From Enhygromyxa salina (GTDB lineage: Bacteria > Myxococcota_A > Polyangia > Nannocystales > Nannocystaceae): 64,000 nt of DNA. The notes beneath the pieces were generated by a model, which was given only the letters and a program-made list of their open reading frames with translations, was not told the origin of the DNA and searched no databases. The DNA is taken from positions 1 to 64,000 of the forward strand of contig NZ_PVNK01000146.1 of NCBI RefSeq assembly GCF_002994615.1, written 5' to 3'. Position 1 is the stretch's first letter; every line of letters begins with the position of its first letter. Both the position numbers and the translations under genes were made by a program. Shown here piece by piece: positions 44,068 to 53,858 of this stretch.

Positions 44068-45666
44068 ATGTCCGAGCACGACGAAGACGACAAACGCGAC
44101 GAGACCCAAGACCAGGCCAACGCCGACGCCGACGCCGACGGCCGCGACCCGGAGGACGAGACCGTCGAGGAGTCCAAGCTCCACGCGCGCGACGAGGCGA
44201 GCGACGCGGGCGACGCGACCCCGCCGAAGGTCGAGGAGCCCGGCGGCGCCAAGGCCAGCGCAGGCAAGGCCGCGGGCGCCGACGACAAGCGCAGCAAGCT
44301 GCTCGGCAACCTCGTGTTCGTGCTCGGCTTCCTCGCGACCTTGGTCCTGGGCTACTTCGTTGGCCAGTGGGTCCGGGTCAAGTTCGGCGACAAGCCGACG
44401 CCCGAGACCGGCGACCGCTACCACGTCGTGCTGCGCGGCGACGAGCCGCAAAAGGGCCCCGACGACGCGCTCGTGACGATCATCGAGTTCGCCGATTTTC
44501 AGTGCCCCTACTGCGCCGACTCCGTCGAGCCCCTGGCCGAGGCCACCGCCGCCTACGAGGGCGACGTGCGCCTGATCTTCAAGCACTACCCGCTCCCGGG
44601 CCACCGCAACGCCGGTCCGGCCGCCTACGCCTCCTGGGCCGCCCACCAGCAGGGCGACTTCTGGGAGTTCCACGATCGCCTGTTCGAGGACAAGGCCTCG
44701 ATCGAGCACATCCCCGAGTGGGTCAAGGAGCGGGGCCTCGACGCGAGCAAGTTCGGCCGCGACATGGAGGACCCCCGGGCCAAGCAGGACGTCGACAGCG
44801 ACATGCTCGCGGGTTCGAAGGTCGGCGTGACCGGGACCCCGGCCTTCTTCGTCAACGGTCACCTCTATCGCGGCAAGCGCAGCGCGATCGACTGGCGCAA
44901 GATCATCGAGGCCGAGCTCGAGTACGCCAAGGAGATCGTCGACGACGGCGTCGCCCGGGCCGATCTCTACGAGCACCTGATGAAGGACGCGCTCGAGCAC
45001 CAGGTCGGTGCCCCGAGCGCGGCCAAGTCCAAGCGCCAGCGCAGGCCCGGCGAGCCCGACGATGTCTCGGTCTACAAGGTCCCGATCGACGGCCGGCCGG
45101 TCAAGGGCCCCGAGACCGCGCTCGTGACCCTGGTCGAGTTCGCCGACTACCACTGCCCCTACTGCTCGAAGGTCATGCCCGACATCGACCGCTTGCTCGA
45201 GGAGCACAAGGACGAGCTGCGCCTGGTCTACGTCCAGCGCCCGCTCGGCTCGCTCCACCCCAAGGCCCGCGACGCCTCGAAGGCTGCGCTCGCGGCCGCC
45301 AACCAGGGCAAGTTCTGGGAGATGCACGAGAAGCTGTTCTTGCGCCAGCCCAAGGAGGTCCAGGAGTTCGAGGATCTCGCCGTCGAGCTCGGCCTCGACC
45401 TCGACCAGTTCAAGGCCGACTACGCCAGCGAGGCCGTCGCGCAGCAGCTGGTCAAAGATCAGAAGCTGGCCGAGAAATACGGCGTCAACGGCACCCCTGC
45501 GTTCTTCATCAACGGACGCTATGTCTCGGGCGCGCAGGGCTACGCCGTGCTCGAGGCGCTCGTGCAAGAGCGCCTCGTCGAGGCCCGGCAGATGGTCGCC
45601 AACGGCACCGCCCCGAGCGCGGTGTATGACACGCTGATGGCCGACGCCAAGACGAGCGTCGACTGA
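44068..45666 (+). CDS. Membrane-anchored protein with two DsbA-like thioredoxin domains
   Basis: Protein of 532 aa. The acidic cytoplasmic N-terminus (about 1-75) lacks a signal peptide; one membrane helix, LLGNLVFVLGFLATLVLGYFV (described, about 76-96), places the rest outside. Domain 1 has ADFQCPYCADSV and the cis-Pro loop TGTPAFFVNGHL; domain 2 has ADYHCPYCSKV and NGTPAFFINGRY. The linker between the two is Lys/Arg-rich. The first domain's sequence is close to those in the preceding protein. The gene is 236 bp downstream of it, with three stem-loops between, so it may have its own transcript. Confidence 0.92.
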   Translation: MSEHDEDDKRDETQDQANADADADGRDPEDETVEESKLHARDEASDAGDATPPKVEEPGGAKASAGKAAGADDKRSKLLGNLVFVLGFLATLVLGYFVGQWVRVKFGDKPTPETGDRYHVVLRGDEPQKGPDDALVTIIEFADFQCPYCADSVEPLAEATAAYEGDVRLIFKHYPLPGHRNAGPAAYASWAAHQQGDFWEFHDRLFEDKASIEHIPEWVKERGLDASKFGRDMEDPRAKQDVDSDMLAGSKVGVTGTPAFFVNGHLYRGKRSAIDWRKIIEAELEYAKEIVDDGVARADLYEHLMKDALEHQVGAPSAAKSKRQRRPGEPDDVSVYKVPIDGRPVKGPETALVTLVEFADYHCPYCSKVMPDIDRLLEEHKDELRLVYVQRPLGSLHPKARDASKAALAAANQGKFWEMHEKLFLRQPKEVQEFEDLAVELGLDLDQFKADYASEAVAQQLVKDQKLAEKYGVNGTPAFFINGRYVSGAQGYAVLEALVQERLVEARQMVANGTAPSAVYDTLMADAKTSVD

Positions 45667-45676
45667 CGAGGGCTGC

Positions 45677-46567
45677 TTGACTGCTGAGCCAGACCATCAA
45701 GCCGAGGAGGCCGAAGCGGCCAAAGCGGGCCCGCCCGAGGGCGGCGAGGCGCTCGCCGAGGAGGCCGCCGCAGGCGAGGCCGTCGCAGACGAGGCCGTCG
45801 CCGAGGAGGCCGCCGCAGACGGGGCCGCCGCAGGCGAGGCCGTCGTAGACGAGGCCACCGCAGGCGAGGCCACCGCAGGCGAGGCCGCCGCAGGCGAGGC
45901 CGCCGCAGGCGAGCCCACCGCGAAGCCGCGGGTCTCGATCCCGCCGCCGAAGCCGGCTGCCGCGGGCGAGAAGGGGGCGCGCCGCGGTCTCGACTCGGTC
46001 GCGATCCTTGCGATGCTCGTGTTCGTGCTCGTCGGCGGGCTCTTGGTCTTCGGCTTCGCTCAGGCCTTGGTCCCGGCCGCCGAGGCCCAGCTCGGCGCCG
46101 CCTGCCGCCCGCTGAGCCCGTCGCCCGCGTCGGGGCCGGTCCCCGAGCTCGAGCTCGAGGATCTCGACGGCAACCCGGTCTCGCTCGATGACTTCCGCGG
46201 CAAGTTCCTGGTCGTGAACTTCTGGGCGACCTGGTGCGAGCCCTGCACCCGCGAGTGGCCCGACCTCGACGTGCTCGCGTCGCGGCTCGGCGAGCGTGAC
46301 GACCTGGCCGTGATCGCGATCAGCGTCGATCAGGAGCCCGAGCTGATCGGGCCCTACCTCGAGCGGATGGGCCTGCTCGAGACTGAGGTGAAGATCCTGC
46401 GGGCCAAGCCGCCCGATGCCCACCAGCTGTTTGGCAGCGAGAAGATCCCCGACACCTACTTCGTGAGCCCCGAGGGCGAGCTCGAGGCGGTGTTCGTCAA
46501 CGTCCGCGAGTGGGGCAAGGCCAAGGGCGTCCGCTGCGTCGAGGCCAGCGCTGAGCAGAGCCACTGA
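45677..46567 (+). CDS. TlpA/ResA-like membrane thioredoxin with Ala/Glu-rich repeat N-terminus
   Basis: Protein of 296 aa. The N-terminal ~80 residues are a low-complexity cytoplasmic stretch built from GEA(A/V/T)A-type pentapeptides (15-bp DNA period, about 45755-45915). A membrane helix follows (SVAILAMLVFVLVGGLLVFGF, described, about 113-133). The thioredoxin domain then has VVNFWATWCEPCTREWPDLD with active site CEPC, and IPDTYFVSPEGEL as the cis-Pro loop. ResA/TlpA proteins reduce disulfides, often for cytochrome c maturation. It starts at TTG 45677 with GAGG a few bases upstream, 10 nt after the DsbA-like gene, so it is in the same operon. Confidence 0.85.
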   Translation: MTAEPDHQAEEAEAAKAGPPEGGEALAEEAAAGEAVADEAVAEEAAADGAAAGEAVVDEATAGEATAGEAAAGEAAAGEPTAKPRVSIPPPKPAAAGEKGARRGLDSVAILAMLVFVLVGGLLVFGFAQALVPAAEAQLGAACRPLSPSPASGPVPELELEDLDGNPVSLDDFRGKFLVVNFWATWCEPCTREWPDLDVLASRLGERDDLAVIAISVDQEPELIGPYLERMGLLETEVKILRAKPPDAHQLFGSEKIPDTYFVSPEGELEAVFVNVREWGKAKGVRCVEASAEQSH

Positions 46568-48018
46568 GTGGTTTTCGACGAGTGCCCGCGCTGGGACCGG
46601 TGCGAGCTTTGATGCGAGCTTTGGCGTGAGCTCGGAGCGGAGCTGAGCGGAGCGGAGCTCGGCCGCCCGGCGAGATGGTGCTCGGGCTCAGGGTCGTTCG
46701 CGAAGGCGTCGGCAAGCCGAGCTTCGCTCTTTGAGCCCGTCTCGGCCGCGAGCGGCGAGCAGATGTGGCACGCCAGCATGAGCTGCACGCGGGTGGTACG
46801 GGCCCCTCGGGCGCAGCCCGACTCGCGCGAGATTCCAGCTCGTCGAGGGGCGTGGTCGCAGCTTGCAGCGCGGTCTCGGGCCCGATCTCACGCGCGCACG
46901 GCAGCGCCAGGCCAGAGCTCGATCCCACGGGCCGAGGTCGAGGCTCCCACGACGGCCCGCTTCAATCGCGGGTGTGCGCATCGATGTATTTGGTGCTGCG
47001 ATTCTCTTCGGTCGCCGGGAGCGGCTCGGCCAGGCGATCGCTGCTCGAGCCCGAGGCCTACTCGCTGAGCCGAGGCGAAGTCCCAGCTGTTGTCGTAGGG
47101 GCGCTTCTCCTCGTCGTGGGCTTGTCGTAGCCATCGGGGTTGCCCCTACCAGTCGGCTCGGTCTGGCCTGGACCAAGGTCGAAGCAAAACTCGAACTCCG
47201 CTAAATGTTACCGGTCGCGTCTGATCGCATGGGCAACCTGTTCATCAAACAGATGCAGCGGCTGCGCGAGGCCGAGCAGCGCGAACGAGGCGATCAGCGA
47301 GACGCCATGAGCGCCGCCGAGTGAGGGCCTTCGCAGGACCCCGCGAAGCGAACCGGCCCGGCAGGCGGGCGGGTTCATGCCGTGGGGTCGCGGGCGCGCA
47401 CGACTGGCTGGCGAAGCTGGCTTCGCTCTCACTCGTGGCGAGGAGCGTCGAGATCCCCGCGCTCGATCAACGCGGTGAGCGCGTCGACGCTGAGTTCGGG
47501 TGCGTCTCTTATTAATGTCGGCGGGTGGCTCTAAAATGATCCCTGATTCATAGTGAGAATCCTCGCGGGTTGATTCGTCCCCGACGGCGGGCGCCCGCCC
47601 GAGCAGCGTCGTGACCAGCCCGGCGGCGACGACCGCCGCCCCGAGCCCCGTCGCCGCGTCCGCCTGCGGATCCTGGTGGGCGCCGCGCCGAGTCCCGGTC
47701 CACACAATTGGCCCGGCGATCTCGTCGATCTCGTCGATCTCGCCCGCCGGCTCGCGCCCGAGGAGCTCGACGTGGGGCTGCGCGTGTTGATGGTGCTTGC
47801 CGGGCTCGTGCGTACGACCGGTAAATGTGAACAATGTATCGGTGCGAATGTCGACTGCGAAGAATTCGCGGACGATGATTGCGAATAGAAGAAGGTCTCG
47901 GCGCTCGCCGCACGGCCGCTGCTATCTGCCAATATTGCCTCGTAGCTCGCCGTCAGCACCCCATCGACGCGGTACGAACGCAGGCGCTCGCGTGGCCTGC
48001 GCGTGCTAGCGTTCGCGA
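46568..48018. other. Gene-poor stretch with possible coding fragments
   Basis: No intact gene is convincing over 46568-47546. On the minus strand from about 47823 to 47560 one frame reads VELLGREPAGEIDEIDEIAG and then a hydrophobic run, ATGLGAAVVAAGLVTTLLG, which looks like a coding remnant with a membrane helix. On the plus strand 47676-47888 reads as a 70-aa frame with GDLVDLVDLARRLAPEELDV and a Cys-rich end, VDCEEFADDDCE. The two overlap, so at most one is real. From about 47832 on, the sequence is the left end of the 2.4-kb tandem duplication. The whole stretch looks like decayed material. Confidence 0.45.
47676..47888 (+). CDS. Possible small protein or gene fragment
   Basis: Frame of 70 codons: MGAAPSPGPHNWPGDLVDL, then ARRLAPEELDVGLRVLMVLAG, then a Cys-containing end KCEQCIGANVDCEEF. 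Codon third positions are mostly G or C in the middle, as in real genes here. The last 14 codons are preserved in the second copy of the duplication (near 50239). The opposite strand is also open, so this is weak; it could be the tail of a truncated gene. Confidence 0.3.
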   Translation: MGAAPSPGPHNWPGDLVDLVDLARRLAPEELDVGLRVLMVLAGLVRTTGKCEQCIGANVDCEEFADDDCE

Positions 48019-48531
48019 ATGATGCTCCCAGTCATTCTGTCCACGCTCCTCTCAAACTTCGCGACTTCAGACCCGAATCTGTGCGATCTCCTGCATGCGG
48101 ACGCAAGCGGGGCGCCGTATCTGGACTCGACCGGCCAGGGCCTTGCGCGGTATTGCGCCTGGACGGGTCCGGAGGCGCCGGTCCTCGACGCGAACCTATG
48201 CTGCGATATCGACGTCGACGGTGCGGCTTGCACCGCGGCCGACCACACGGGCCGGTGCCGGTCGGGGACACGCTTTTATTGCGAGTACGGCGAGGCGACC
48301 GCGGCTGGCGTCATCTGCTACCAGCCGTTTCCGAGCATGTGCGACGCCGGGTTGTGCGTGGCTCCACCTGACGTGCCGCCCCCCGGCCTCGCGGTGGAAG
48401 GCGTTGTCTGCTGCGCAGGTGGTGTCTGCGTTCCCACCGATGGCGAGGACGGGTGGGACTGTCGTGGGGAATTTCTCGCATGTCCGTACGGCATTCTAAA
48501 TGCCGATGGAACCGTGGAGTGCTACACCTAG
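48019..48531 (+). CDS. Cys-rich exported protein, copy 1
   Basis: Protein of 170 aa. A short hydrophobic N-terminus, MMLPVILSTLLSNFA, could be a signal peptide. The mature part has about 18 cysteines, including NLCDLLHADASG, DANLCCDIDVDGAAC, GTRFYCEYGEA, PSMCDAGLCVAPP, VVCCAGGVCVPT and a WDCRGEFLACPYG end. No named family is recognised. It is almost identical to the protein at 50393-50905 and in each copy is convergent with a Ser/Thr kinase gene, ending about 37 bp from it. The TAG stop lies inside a palindrome. Confidence 0.8.
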   Translation: MMLPVILSTLLSNFATSDPNLCDLLHADASGAPYLDSTGQGLARYCAWTGPEAPVLDANLCCDIDVDGAACTAADHTGRCRSGTRFYCEYGEATAAGVICYQPFPSMCDAGLCVAPPDVPPPGLAVEGVVCCAGGVCVPTDGEDGWDCRGEFLACPYGILNADGTVECYT

Positions 48532-48547
48532 CAGCCCGGGCTGCTAG
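48528..48547. repeat. Perfect 20-bp palindrome on the stop codon of the Cys-rich gene, copy 1
   Basis: CTAGCAGCCCGGGCTGCTAG contains the TAG stop (48529-48531). In the second duplication copy the corresponding sequence reads CACCTAGGGCCGCTCG, without the 16 bases CAGCCCGGGCTGCTAG, so the element was gained in one copy or lost from the other. Related copies are at 28251 and 53731. Confidence 0.9.
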
Positions 48548-48568
48548 GCCCGCTCGACGAGGTCGGCT

Positions 48569-50143
48569 TTAGTCTTGTAGACGCCGGTGCACCTCACTGA
48601 CTTGGCGGTCAATTGTCTCGAGCGTGACTGGCGGCTCCCCCGTCGCTGGGGGTTCGCCAGCGCGCTCAGTCTCGCGATGAAGGACGCTCGTAGAGGATGC
48701 AGCGTTCGCCCACCCCTTCGCCATCGAACTCGCCACTCGGTAGGCCTCCTCCTTCGTCGTCGACTTCTCGATGACCATGGCCTCTTCCGCGAATGTCTGT
48801 GCAATGATGATGGCATCCAAAGCCAAATCTAGGTGAGAGTATCCTTCGATGCCGGACGTGGACGGGCTGATGAATCGAGCGCGATGGACCGAGTCCCAGA
48901 GCAAGTTCGCACCCTTGTAATCACCATCTCGAATCAGCCGACAGATGCTCTGGACCTCCGGGCTCGGCTCGTGGGGCGGCAGTTCCCACAGCGCACACCC
49001 TGCCAGTTGCGGCTTCGACGTCTCGGCGGGGTCCGGCTGCGCCCATGGGACATGCTCGACGCTCCATGCTCCCAGCAACGCCGCGCCTGTCAGCAACAGC
49101 CCCAGCACAAAGGGACGGCGCCTCGCTTCCGTGACCTTCGAAGACCCAGGCACGACCGCGGGCGCGTCGAGACTTGTCTCCTGCGACGCCCCCGGCCGCT
49201 CCCGGAGCTTGTCGAGCTCGGCCACGAGCGCGTGCATGTCCGGGTACCGCTGCGCAGGGTCGACGCTCAAACCCCGGCGCACGACGCTCCGCACGGCCTC
49301 GGGCACGGCGGGCTGCAGCACCCAGGGGTCGCCGCGCTCGATCGACTCGAGCAGCTCCGCCGGGGTCCAGCCATCGTAGGGGAGCCCGTGCTCGAGGCCC
49401 TGCCACAGCGACACGCAGAAGGACCACTGATCCGACAGCGGATCCCCGGCCTGCCCGCGGAGCACTTCGGGCGCCATGAAGGGCAGCGTGCCCGGGCGGT
49501 GGCGCAGCTCCTCGCCAGCGAGGTGGTCGGCGATCACCTGAGCGAGCCCGAAGTCCGCGACCCGCGGCCAGCGCTCGGCGTCGAGCAGGATGTTCGAGGG
49601 TTTGAAGTCCCCGTGCACGATCCCCGCGTCGTGCGCGGCCGCGAGGCCGCGGCCGGCACCGCGGTAGACGTCGACGACCTCGGGCCACGGCGGGTCCTCG
49701 TCGCGCACGAAGTCGTGGGCGTTGACGCCGTCGACGAACTCCATCACGAAGAACACGTCATCGCCCTCGCGGCCGGGCTCGTGGATCGAGACGATGTTGG
49801 GGTGCGAGAGCTTGGCGAGGACGCGGGCCTCGTTCATCAGGCCCTCGGCGGACTCGGGGCCCCGCGTCATACACAACTTGAGGGCGACGAGACGGTCGAG
49901 CTCGGGATCTCGAACCTTGAACACGACACCGAAGCCGCCGAGACCACGGGTTGCAAGGGCCTCGAAGCGGCCGATCGTCTGCAGCGGGTGGTCGGGGTTG
50001 AAGAGGTGGAGGCATGCGGCCTCGCTCACGGCCTCCATCAGCGCCTCCCAGCGCGGGGGCGTTGTGTAGCGCTCGTCCTCCCGTTGGGCGAGCTCGTCGA
50101 ACACCCGGCCAGCGCCTTGGCTGTGTTGAGCTGGGCTCGTCAA
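48569..50143 (-). CDS. Membrane Ser/Thr protein kinase, copy 1
   Basis: Hanks-type kinase of about 524 aa. Kinase domain (about 55-320): LATRGLGGFGVVFKVRD (glycine loop), VALKLCM (ATP-binding Lys), VHGDFKPSNILLD (catalytic loop, HGD rather than HRD), ADFGLAQVI (DFG) and GTLPFMAPEVLRG (P+1 loop). A membrane helix, PFVLGLLLTGAALLGAWSV, follows near residue 375, then an extracytoplasmic C-terminal domain. The HGD catalytic loop is usual in a bacterial kinase subgroup. A TTG start at 50143 is taken by comparison with the second copy; in copy 1 the frame is open further upstream. Confidence 0.85.
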   Translation of the reverse strand: MTSPAQHSQGAGRVFDELAQREDERYTTPPRWEALMEAVSEAACLHLFNPDHPLQTIGRFEALATRGLGGFGVVFKVRDPELDRLVALKLCMTRGPESAEGLMNEARVLAKLSHPNIVSIHEPGREGDDVFFVMEFVDGVNAHDFVRDEDPPWPEVVDVYRGAGRGLAAAHDAGIVHGDFKPSNILLDAERWPRVADFGLAQVIADHLAGEELRHRPGTLPFMAPEVLRGQAGDPLSDQWSFCVSLWQGLEHGLPYDGWTPAELLESIERGDPWVLQPAVPEAVRSVVRRGLSVDPAQRYPDMHALVAELDKLRERPGASQETSLDAPAVVPGSSKVTEARRRPFVLGLLLTGAALLGAWSVEHVPWAQPDPAETSKPQLAGCALWELPPHEPSPEVQSICRLIRDGDYKGANLLWDSVHRARFISPSTSGIEGYSHLDLALDAIIIAQTFAEEAMVIEKSTTKEEAYRVASSMAKGWANAASSTSVLHRETERAGEPPATGEPPVTLETIDRQVSEVHRRLQD

Positions 50144-50392
50144 GAACGGGAACTTAGCGCAATCTCGACGCGTGCGTCGGGCACGCTCATGTTTGGCCCT
50201 TTGGCCAGTTGTTGGTGATGTTTGAATAGTGTCTCGGTGTGAATGTGGACTGCGAAGAATTCGCGGACTATGATTGCGAACAGCAGCAGGTTTCGGAGAT
50301 CGCCGGAGATTACCTCGCAGCTTGGCGCCAGAACCCATCTGCGCGGTACGAACGCAGGCGCACGCGTGGGCTGCGCGTGCTAGCGTTCGCGA

Positions 50393-50905
50393 ATGATGCT
50401 CCCAGTCATTCTGTCCACCCTCCTCTCAACCTTCGCGACTTCAGACCCGAATCTGTGCGATCTCCTGCATGCGGACGCAAGCGGGGCGCCGTATCTGGAC
50501 TCGACCGGCCAGGGCCTTGCGCGGTATTGCGCCTGGACGGGTCCGGAGGCGCCGGTCCTCGACGCCAACCTATGTTGCGATATCGACGTCGACGGTGCGG
50601 CTTGCACCGCGGCCGATCACACGGGCCGGTGCCAGTCGGGGACACGCTTTTATTGCGAGTACGGCGAGGCGACCGCGGCTGGCGTCATCTGCTACCAGCC
50701 GTTCCCGAGCATGTGCGACGCCGGGTTGTGCGTGGCTCCACCTGACGTGCCGCCCCCCGGGCTGGCCATAGAAGGCGTTGTCTGCTGCGCAGGTGGTGTC
50801 TGCGTTCCCACCGATGGCGAGGACGGGTGGGACTGTCGTGGGGAATTTCTCGCATGTCCGTACGGCATTCTAAATGCCGATGGAACCGTGGAGTGCTACA
50901 CCTAG
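50393..50905 (+). CDS. Cys-rich exported protein, copy 2
   Basis: Protein of 170 aa, nearly identical to the one at 48019-48531: only a handful of residues differ, such as STLLSTFA for STLLSNFA, RCQSG for RCRSG and GLAIEG for GLAVEG. The rest, including all cysteines, is conserved, so both copies are probably functional or the duplication is very recent. It is convergent with the kinase at 50926-52584, 20 bp away. Here the stop codon lacks the palindrome seen in copy 1. Confidence 0.8.
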   Translation: MMLPVILSTLLSTFATSDPNLCDLLHADASGAPYLDSTGQGLARYCAWTGPEAPVLDANLCCDIDVDGAACTAADHTGRCQSGTRFYCEYGEATAAGVICYQPFPSMCDAGLCVAPPDVPPPGLAIEGVVCCAGGVCVPTDGEDGWDCRGEFLACPYGILNADGTVECYT

Positions 50906-50925
50906 GGCCGCTCGACGAGGTCGGA

Positions 50926-52584
<1,659 letters not shown>

Positions 52585-52682
52585 GAAGGGGAACTTAGCG
52601 CAATCTCGACGCGTGCGTCGGGCACGCTCATGCTTGGCCCTTTGGCCAGTTGTTGGTGATTTTGTTCGTGTAGACTGCCTGC

Positions 52683-53261
52683 ATGGATAGGGAGGAAGTG
52701 ATACGAGCCGCCCGGGCTGGTCAGCGAGCGGGCCTCGACGCGCTGGGGCGCTGGCTGTATCCGGTCTTGTTCAGCTACTTTTCGCACCACTTCAGCCGCA
52801 GCCAGACCGACGAGGTCGTGCAAAATACTGTGCGAGACGTCCTCACGAAGTTGTCCCTCGCGCCGGAGGAGCCCGAGGAGTTCTTGGGCTGGGTGCTCGG
52901 CTTCGCGTACACCGAAGGCCGCCGCGAAAAAGGCGAGGTGCGCCGTCGGCGTGCGCGTTGGGCCAAGCTCGAGCAGCGCGCCCACGAGCACGACACGCCC
53001 GAAGACCTCCACGAGCTCGTGCTCACCGACGAACAGCGGCAGATGATCGTTCGGCACGCGTCGCAGCTCCCCAACATCTACACCGCGGCGCTGCTCAACG
53101 CGCTTGACGGGGGCAGCAACCGAGATCTGGCCCGGCGCCAGGGCATCCCCGAGACCACGGCGCGCTGGCGACTGTGGGAGGCGGTGCGGCAGCTCAAACA
53201 GTCGATCGAACGCGCGCGCCTAACGCGGTCCCCCTTCAGGACGCCGTCGGGAGCTGTCTAA
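52683..53261 (+). CDS. ECF-like RNA polymerase sigma factor
   Basis: Protein of 192 aa. Region 2-like helices occupy about 1-75: GRWLYPVLFSYFSHHFSRS, DEVVQNTVRDVLTKL. Region 4 helices lie at about 115-180: LPNIYTAALLNALDGGSNRD, LARRQGIPETTARWRLWEAV, the last being the helix-turn-helix that reads the -35 box. Region 2 is clear but somewhat divergent. No anti-sigma gene is adjacent, but two kinases lie upstream on the opposite strand, so control by phosphorylation is possible. ATG 52683 follows the junction where the tandem duplication ends. Confidence 0.8.
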   Translation: MDREEVIRAARAGQRAGLDALGRWLYPVLFSYFSHHFSRSQTDEVVQNTVRDVLTKLSLAPEEPEEFLGWVLGFAYTEGRREKGEVRRRRARWAKLEQRAHEHDTPEDLHELVLTDEQRQMIVRHASQLPNIYTAALLNALDGGSNRDLARRQGIPETTARWRLWEAVRQLKQSIERARLTRSPFRTPSGAV

Positions 53262-53363
53262 AGCGATTTTCATTTTTTCTCGCCTCGGCTCCAACAGATC
53301 ACACGAGTTGTGAGGATAGGAGGGTGTGTCGCCCGCCGCCCAAACAACTGATGAGGAGACCCG

Positions 53364-53735
53364 ATGACGAGGGAGAAGAGCAACCCGAAGCATGTCGCCT
53401 TTGGCCGACATCTGCGCGCGCTTCGGCAGGCCAGGGCGTTGACGCCAGAGAACTTGGCGAAGCTCAGCGGGCTGGCCGTCGACACGATCCGAGGGCTCGA
53501 GCAGGGGGCGTCGTCGCCGAGCTTGGACACCCTGCGCAGGCTCGCCGGCGGGCTGGACATGCAGCTGAGCACGCTCTTCACCGAGCTCGAGCTGGGCGAG
53601 CGCGAGCTCGAGCGCGAGCTCAGCGAGCTCCTCGTGGGCCGGTCTTCGTGGGAGATTCAGTTTGGCATCAAGCTGCTGCGCTTCACCTTCGGGGAGCTCG
53701 ACGCTGCAAGGAAGGGTGATGACGATGGCGGCTAG
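53364..53735 (+). CDS. XRE-family helix-turn-helix regulator
   Basis: Protein of 123 aa. HTH domain at about residues 10-70: FGRHLRALRQARALTPENLAK then LSGLAVDTIRGLEQGASSPS, LDTLRRLAGGLDM, typical Cro/CI type. The acidic C-terminal extension (LFTELELGERELERELSEL) probably forms a dimer helix. GGAG is 7 bases upstream of ATG 53364. It follows the sigma factor by 102 bp on the same strand. The TAG stop falls inside the 22-bp palindrome at 53731-53752. Confidence 0.88.
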   Translation: MTREKSNPKHVAFGRHLRALRQARALTPENLAKLSGLAVDTIRGLEQGASSPSLDTLRRLAGGLDMQLSTLFTELELGERELERELSELLVGRSSWEIQFGIKLLRFTFGELDAARKGDDDGG

Positions 53736-53752
53736 CAGCCCGGGCTGCTAGC
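53731..53752. repeat. Perfect 22-bp palindrome on the stop codon of the XRE gene
   Basis: The element, arms GCTAGCAGCCC and GGGCTGCTAGC, includes the TAG stop at 53733. It is the longest copy of the element also found at 48528 and, imperfectly, at 28251. As a hairpin it could end the transcript. Confidence 0.92.
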
Positions 53753-53858
53753 GCCAGGTCCCGGCCTTCACCGCGGGGCCTCTGTCGCGCCCGCTGGCTC
53801 GAGACCCGGCCGAGAAGCTACCCTTGAAAGCAGCCGTAGACCGCCGCAAAGTAAGGCC

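Larger units (their letters stand above)
47832..50218. repeat. Tandem duplication, unit 1
   Basis: Left copy of a duplicated segment of about 2.4 kb that holds a Cys-rich secreted protein gene (plus strand) and a convergent Ser/Thr kinase gene (minus strand). The right copy, about 50222-52659, directly abuts. Corresponding gene starts are 2374 bp apart. The copies are nearly identical in the first gene and in the kinase domain, and differ most in the kinase linker and C-terminal region and at a 16-bp palindromic insertion after the Cys-rich gene. Confidence 0.95.

Noticed and set aside
46568-47546. Several long open frames on both strands
   Set aside because: High GC leaves long open frames by chance; the translated sequences are Arg/Pro/Ser-rich without family pattern, proper starts or consistent codon bias.
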